Assembly: GCA_045126215.1 (NCBI GenBank)
Contig: JBGVOD010000043.1
Location: 5,747-69,746 of the forward strand
Reading direction: 5' to 3'
Origin: SVEL01 sp045126215
GTDB taxonomy: Bacteria > Bacillota > Clostridia > Lachnospirales > Lachnospiraceae
DNA length: 64,000 nucleotides
Shown one piece after another: positions 59,488 through 64,000 of this stretch. The notes beneath the pieces were generated by a model. The model searched no databases. It was given only the letters and a program-made list of their open reading frames with translations, and was not told where the DNA came from. A program made the translations under genes and the position numbers. The stretch's first letter is position 1, and each line of letters starts with the position of its first letter.

Positions 59488-62400
59488 ATGTCATTAAAAT
59501 TAATTCTTGGTGAATCCGGTGCTGGAAAATCATATTACGTATATAAGGAAATGATTGAAAAAACAAACAGTGATGGAAGAAATTATCTTTATATTGTTCC
59601 CGAACAGTTTACAATGGAAAATCAAAAGAAGATTGTAAAGATGCAGGGAGAGTTAATGGGAAGATATGGGGTGATGAATATTGATATTCTAAGCTTTAAT
59701 CGACTTGCATTTAAGGTGTTTGAGGAAATGGGAGTTACAACACTAGATATTCTTGATGATACAGGAAAAAATATTATTCTTAGAAAAATTCTTGAAGAAA
59801 ACAAAGAAAAGTTGCATGTATTTAAATATAAAGCAATGATGATAGGCTTTGTGGAAGAATTGAAGTCCGTTATTTCAGAATTGTATCAATATGGTATAAG
59901 CATTGATGATCTTTCAAAGATAATTGAAGGAATGGAAGGACACGCAATTACAAAGGAAAAACTTCAAGATTTACTCTTTGTTTATGAAGAGTTCAGAAAG
60001 AGTATTCAGAGTATGACTGGCTCATCAACAAAATATATTACAAAAGAAGAAGTACTTGAAGAACTGATGAAGTACATAGCTTCCTCTGAAATAGTAAAGA
60101 ACAGTTATATCGTATTAGATGGATATACAGGATTTACACCTGTGCAATATCGACTGATTTCTATGCTTCTTGAGTATTCAAAGGGGGTGGAGGTAGTGCT
60201 TACTATGAGAGTAAAAAACCTCTGCCTTACAAATGTTGGATTTGATGAGGATATAAAAGAACAGGATTTGTTTCATATGTCAAAAGAAACAATAAATAAA
60301 TTATATTCTATTGCAAATGAGATAAGAATTCCTATTGATGAACCAATATTAATTAACGGGGAAAATGGCAGACTTAAAGATAATGAAGAATTATCTTTTC
60401 TTCGCGATAATATTTTTATATATAGTGATAAAAAATATGCAGGAAATTATTCAAATGGACTTTCGATAATTTCTTGTGAAAATCCATTATCCGAGGCAGA
60501 AGAGGTTGTAAATGCTATAAAAAAACTTATGAAATCGGATGATAAGCTTCGATACAGAGATATTGGTATTGTTGCAGGAGATGAATCAATGATGTTAGTA
60601 CTTGACAGATTTCTTGCAAAATCAAATATACCACATTTCATTGATAACAAGAAAAGCGTAATAAGAAATCCTTATGTAGAGGCTATAAGAACAATCCTTG
60701 AAATAATAGACACGGGATTTAAAACAGATTGTGTGATTAGATATTTAAGAACTACAATGGTAGACATTTCAAGAGACGAAGTAGATGAGTTTGAAAACTA
60801 TTGTCTTGCTTTAGGTATAAAAAACAAAAAAAGATTTTCTGTAGTATTCGATAAAAAATATAGAAATCTATCAGACGATTCGCTTTTAAGAGTCGAAGAA
60901 TATCGAAAAAAATATATTGTTCCAATTATTGAACTGGCAGATAGAATAAAATCAAAAACTGTCAGAGAAATAACAGGCGAATTATACAAATTTATTGACG
61001 ATATGAAGTTTCAAAAGAAGCTTGATGAATATGTTGCTAAGTTTGAAAACAGCAACAATATGTCATTAAAGAACGAATATATGCAAGTACCGAAATATGT
61101 AGTTACATTATTTGACAAGCTTGTAATGCTTATGGGAGATGAAAAAATCAGTATTGCTGAATTCAGAAAAATTCTTGATTCAGGATTTGCAGAAATAAAA
61201 GTTGGGATTATTCCAATGATGGTGGATTCGTTGATTGTAGGTGATATTGAAAGAACAAGATTTGGAGATATAAAAGTTCTTTTTATTGTTGGAGCAAATG
61301 ATGGAAATATTCCTAAAAAGAGTGAAAAATCAGGGCTGTTATCAGTAAGTGACAGGCAGGCTCTTAAAAATAACAAAGTAGTGTTGTCTCCTGATATGAG
61401 AGAAGCAGCATTTATACAGAAATTTTATATGTATTTATCTTTTACAAAACCTAAGGACAAGCTTTTTATTTCGTATTCCAATGTAGGAAGAGATGGAAAA
61501 TCCATCAGACCCTCGTATTTGATTGAAAATATTGTTGATATGTATGACAAAGAAAAGATATTTTTTGATGCAAAAAGAAGAGATATTGATGATATTTATA
61601 ACGAAAATGCATTATTTAATGAACTGTTGTTAAATATTTCTGATTATCAAAAAGAAAATTTTGATAAAAGATATTATGAAGTTATTTCGTATTTCAAAAA
61701 GAATGATGATTATAAGGAAAGACTTAAAAGTGGAATAAATGGAAATTTCTTTAGGAATCATGTGGATTCACTTGAGAAATCTGTTGCAAATGTATTATAT
61801 TCAAATGGTATGATTAATAGCGCCACAAGACTTGAGAAATATGCAGCATGTGCATATGCCCATTTTATGGAGTATGGATTGAAACTAGCAGAAAGACCTG
61901 TATATGAATTAAAACCTTTTGACATAGGAAATATATATCACAAGTGTATCGAAATGTTTACCAAGACATTGAAGGATGAAAAAATAGATTTATATACTTT
62001 TAATGATGAGAGAAGAAGGGCTCTTATTAAGAAATGTATAAAGGATACTGTTGAAAAGTATGGTGGAGAAATCTTTTATGAATCAAATCAGAATAGATTT
62101 ATAATCTCTAAATGTGAAAAAGTTGCAGATAAAACTGCATGGGCAATTGTTGAACATTTAAAACGTGGTGGATTTTCGCCTGAGTATATTGAAATGAAGG
62201 TGGAGGACTCAAGAGTCGATAGAGTAGACAGCCTTATTATTGATGACAAGAAATATATAAAAATAATTGATTACAAATCAGGAAAGGAAGTATTTTCGCC
62301 GGCGGAGACATTTTATGGACTGAAACTTCAGCTGATGTTTTATATGAAATCGGTAATTGAAGCAGAAAGAGAAAATAAGAAAAATGCAGATTATAATATT

Positions 62401-62916
62401 GAACCAGCAGCAGTATTCTATTTTAATATAAAAAATCCTATTATTGATTATAAAAAAGAATATGAAGATGAAGAAAAATATGATGCTGCAATGCTAGCGG
62501 AATTTTCAATGTCAGGATTTGTTAATAGTAAAAAAGAAATCTTTGAAAATATAGATAATAATATATATGATTCAAGCTATGGCTCAAAAATTTTCGGACT
62601 AAAAAAATCGGATATTGATACAGATTTGAAGGTTGAAAATACAAAAGGAGCAGGAGCATCCTATTATTTTGAAAAATTTATTGAAATTGTTAAGAACACG
62701 GCAGATGGATTTGTAAGTGAAATATTAGATGGTGATATTGAACTTAATCCATATATGATGAAAAATAAGAAGCCATGCGAATACTGTAAGTATAAGACTG
62801 TTTGTAATTTTGATGACAGATGTTTTGAGAATAGCTACAGAAAACTTGATATATCAAATGAAGAAATAATAAATAAAATAAAAGAGTATGGAAAGGAGGA
62901 TAATAATGTCGACTAA
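59488..62916 (+). CDS. addB: ATP-dependent nuclease subunit B (AddB)
   Basis: AddB and AddA form the helicase-nuclease that resects double-strand breaks, the Firmicute counterpart of RecBCD. The 1142-residue protein has the N-terminal Walker A GESGAGKS, the inactivated helicase-like core and a C-terminal RecB-type nuclease domain (IIDYKSGKEVF, with GLKLQLMFYM). The nuclease domain is bracketed by iron-sulfur cysteines, one in YAACAYAHF and three in CEYCKYKTVC. Its last 11 bases overlap addA. The ATG is preceded by AAGAGGT. Confidence 0.96.
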   Translation: MSLKLILGESGAGKSYYVYKEMIEKTNSDGRNYLYIVPEQFTMENQKKIVKMQGELMGRYGVMNIDILSFNRLAFKVFEEMGVTTLDILDDTGKNIILRKILEENKEKLHVFKYKAMMIGFVEELKSVISELYQYGISIDDLSKIIEGMEGHAITKEKLQDLLFVYEEFRKSIQSMTGSSTKYITKEEVLEELMKYIASSEIVKNSYIVLDGYTGFTPVQYRLISMLLEYSKGVEVVLTMRVKNLCLTNVGFDEDIKEQDLFHMSKETINKLYSIANEIRIPIDEPILINGENGRLKDNEELSFLRDNIFIYSDKKYAGNYSNGLSIISCENPLSEAEEVVNAIKKLMKSDDKLRYRDIGIVAGDESMMLVLDRFLAKSNIPHFIDNKKSVIRNPYVEAIRTILEIIDTGFKTDCVIRYLRTTMVDISRDEVDEFENYCLALGIKNKKRFSVVFDKKYRNLSDDSLLRVEEYRKKYIVPIIELADRIKSKTVREITGELYKFIDDMKFQKKLDEYVAKFENSNNMSLKNEYMQVPKYVVTLFDKLVMLMGDEKISIAEFRKILDSGFAEIKVGIIPMMVDSLIVGDIERTRFGDIKVLFIVGANDGNIPKKSEKSGLLSVSDRQALKNNKVVLSPDMREAAFIQKFYMYLSFTKPKDKLFISYSNVGRDGKSIRPSYLIENIVDMYDKEKIFFDAKRRDIDDIYNENALFNELLLNISDYQKENFDKRYYEVISYFKKNDDYKERLKSGINGNFFRNHVDSLEKSVANVLYSNGMINSATRLEKYAACAYAHFMEYGLKLAERPVYELKPFDIGNIYHKCIEMFTKTLKDEKIDLYTFNDERRRALIKKCIKDTVEKYGGEIFYESNQNRFIISKCEKVADKTAWAIVEHLKRGGFSPEYIEMKVEDSRVDRVDSLIIDDKKYIKIIDYKSGKEVFSPAETFYGLKLQLMFYMKSVIEAERENKKNADYNIEPAAVFYFNIKNPIIDYKKEYEDEEKYDAAMLAEFSMSGFVNSKKEIFENIDNNIYDSSYGSKIFGLKKSDIDTDLKVENTKGAGASYYFEKFIEIVKNTADGFVSEILDGDIELNPYMMKNKKPCEYCKYKTVCNFDDRCFENSYRKLDISNEEIINKIKEYGKEDNNVD

Positions 62917-64000
62917 ATGGACTGCTGATCAACAAAAAGTTATTGATGAAAGAAATAAAGATATTTTAGTATCTGCAGCTGCAGGCTCTGGTAAAACAGC
63001 AGTCCTTGTAGAACGAATTATTGGTCTTATAACATCAAAGACTAATCCTATAGATGTAGATCAGTTGCTGGTTGTTACTTTTACAAAAGCTGCTGCAGCA
63101 GAGATGAAGGAGAGAATATTAAAAGCAATTGAAGATGAATTTAAAAAGAACCCTTTAAATGAGCATCTGGAGAAACAGTTAACATATGTCCAGAATGCAC
63201 ACATTACAACTATTGATAGTTTTTGTCTTTCAGTTGTAAAAAATAATTTTAATGTAATAGGTATAGATCCATCCTTTAGAATTGGCGATAATGATGAACT
63301 TGAGCTGTTAAAAAATGATGTTTTGTCAGAATTAATTGAGGAATACTATGAGACAGAAAATGAGGAATTTCTTACATTTATTGATGAATATGTGTCTAAA
63401 CAAGGAAAATCTGATGTTGATAAAAGTATTTTGAAACTATTTAATATATCAACCAGTTATCCATATCCGATAAAATGGCTTAATTCATTAATTGACAATT
63501 ATAAAGATATGGATATCGATAAATTGAAAGAAACAGAATGGTTCTTGATTTTACTTTGTGATGTTAAAGACAAAGTAAGTGATATTGTCAATATTTACAA
63601 AGATATGATTGAGATATGTATGGACATTGGCGGGCCAAAGGAATATCTTGATACAATTGAAAGAGAGTATGTGAATTTTTCAAATATTTTAGAAAAAGAA
63701 GATTTTATTGAACTGTGCCAGGCATTTGAAAAATGTACATTTGACAGGCTTCCTTCTGTTTCAAAAAACAGCAACGTGGATGAGTCATTAAAGAAACAAG
63801 TGACTGAAAACAGAAACAAAATAAAAAAAGTCTGTGGAAGTATCTCACAGCTTTTAAATGCAGCTTCGCTTGAGGATGAGGCTAAAGTCATAAATAATTT
63901 ATATCCAAATGTTTCAATGCTTATAAAGCTGGTAATAGATTTTAGTGAAAAATTTATTGAGCGAAAGAAAGAAAAGAATCTTGTAGATTTTTCTGATGTG
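62906..64000 (+). CDS. addA: ATP-dependent helicase/nuclease subunit A (AddA), 3' end missing
   Basis: The first 365 codons of the UvrD-type helicase and nuclease subunit are present. KWTADQQKVID is the Q motif, SAAAGSGKTAVLVERI is Walker A, VTFTKAAAAEMKERI is motif Ia, and TIDSFC follows. The frame is open to base 64000, ending in NLVDFSDV, so the gene leaves the window. AAAGGAGG lies five bases before the ATG, which overlaps the end of addB. The two genes form an operon and are probably made in equal amounts. Confidence 0.96.
   Translation, partial: MSTKWTADQQKVIDERNKDILVSAAAGSGKTAVLVERIIGLITSKTNPIDVDQLLVVTFTKAAAAEMKERILKAIEDEFKKNPLNEHLEKQLTYVQNAHITTIDSFCLSVVKNNFNVIGIDPSFRIGDNDELELLKNDVLSELIEEYYETENEEFLTFIDEYVSKQGKSDVDKSILKLFNISTSYPYPIKWLNSLIDNYKDMDIDKLKETEWFLILLCDVKDKVSDIVNIYKDMIEICMDIGGPKEYLDTIEREYVNFSNILEKEDFIELCQAFEKCTFDRLPSVSKNSNVDESLKKQVTENRNKIKKVCGSISQLLNAASLEDEAKVINNLYPNVSMLIKLVIDFSEKFIERKKEKNLVDFSDV

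Noticed and set aside
1..64000. tRNA, rRNA, CRISPR arrays and insertion sequences
   Set aside because: No cloverleaf, rRNA sequence, regularly spaced repeat-spacer array or transposase was seen in any gap.

Overview
This window is the chromosome of a low-GC, AT-rich anaerobic Firmicute, almost certainly a spore-forming member of the Lachnospiraceae. The evidence is a sigma-G type spoVA operon, pyruvate formate-lyase fermentation genes, rubrerythrin and flavin reductase oxygen defence, the Lachnospiraceae-type families DUF5716, DUF5717, DUF5662, DUF4250 and DUF6465, and strong GGAGG ribosome binding sites. I cannot name the species. No rRNA, tRNA, CRISPR array, insertion sequence or prophage was found.

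Layout. 1-18 kb: clpB (cut by the left edge), a MutS-like ATPase, a cold shock protein, a flavin reductase-rubredoxin-rubrerythrin fusion, a PIG-L deacetylase, a YfhO membrane protein followed by 95-bp tandem repeats, hslO with a methyltransferase, lysC, a DUF5662 gene, and the agmatine-to-putrescine genes aguA and aguB. 18-26 kb: a wall-anchored repeat protein, an ABC-F ATPase, a GlgX-like protein without catalytic residues, a small DUF4250 gene, a DUF4143 ATPase and citrate synthase. 26-35 kb: a six-gene operon of rarA, a 1183-residue DUF5717 protein, an Hsp70-like DUF5716 protein, a TPR protein, a membrane coiled-coil protein and a thioesterase. 35-38 kb: pyruvate formate-lyase split into a body gene and a separate glycyl-radical gene, then the activase. 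38-41 kb: spoVAA to spoVAE on the minus strand. 41-50 kb: a class A PBP, yigZ, a TwoAYGGAY-type structured RNA inside a 300-bp inverted repeat, typA, DUF6465, a PAP2 phosphatase and gdhA. 50-54 kb: an iron uptake locus (feoA, feoB, a Cys-rich peptide and a Fur-like regulator) with GTTAG-N6-CTAAC operators. 53-64 kb: an SSB, acylphosphatase, a short unexplained transcription unit, dapA, dapB, a lipoprotein, nadA, an amidase, addB and the start of addA.

How the genes work together. lysC, dapA and dapB belong to the diaminopimelate/lysine pathway. Citrate synthase and glutamate dehydrogenase fit an oxidative route to glutamate. The pfl genes make acetyl-CoA and formate. The fusion protein, Hsp33 and ClpB handle oxidative and proteotoxic stress. 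The spoVA operon imports dipicolinic acid into spores.

The best candidates for undescribed biology are the Hsp70-like/TPR/coiled-coil operon, the split pyruvate formate-lyase, the TwoAYGGAY RNA within a dispersed family of long palindromes, the catalytically dead isoamylase homologue, and the in-frame rubrerythrin fusion that keeps an internal ribosome binding site.
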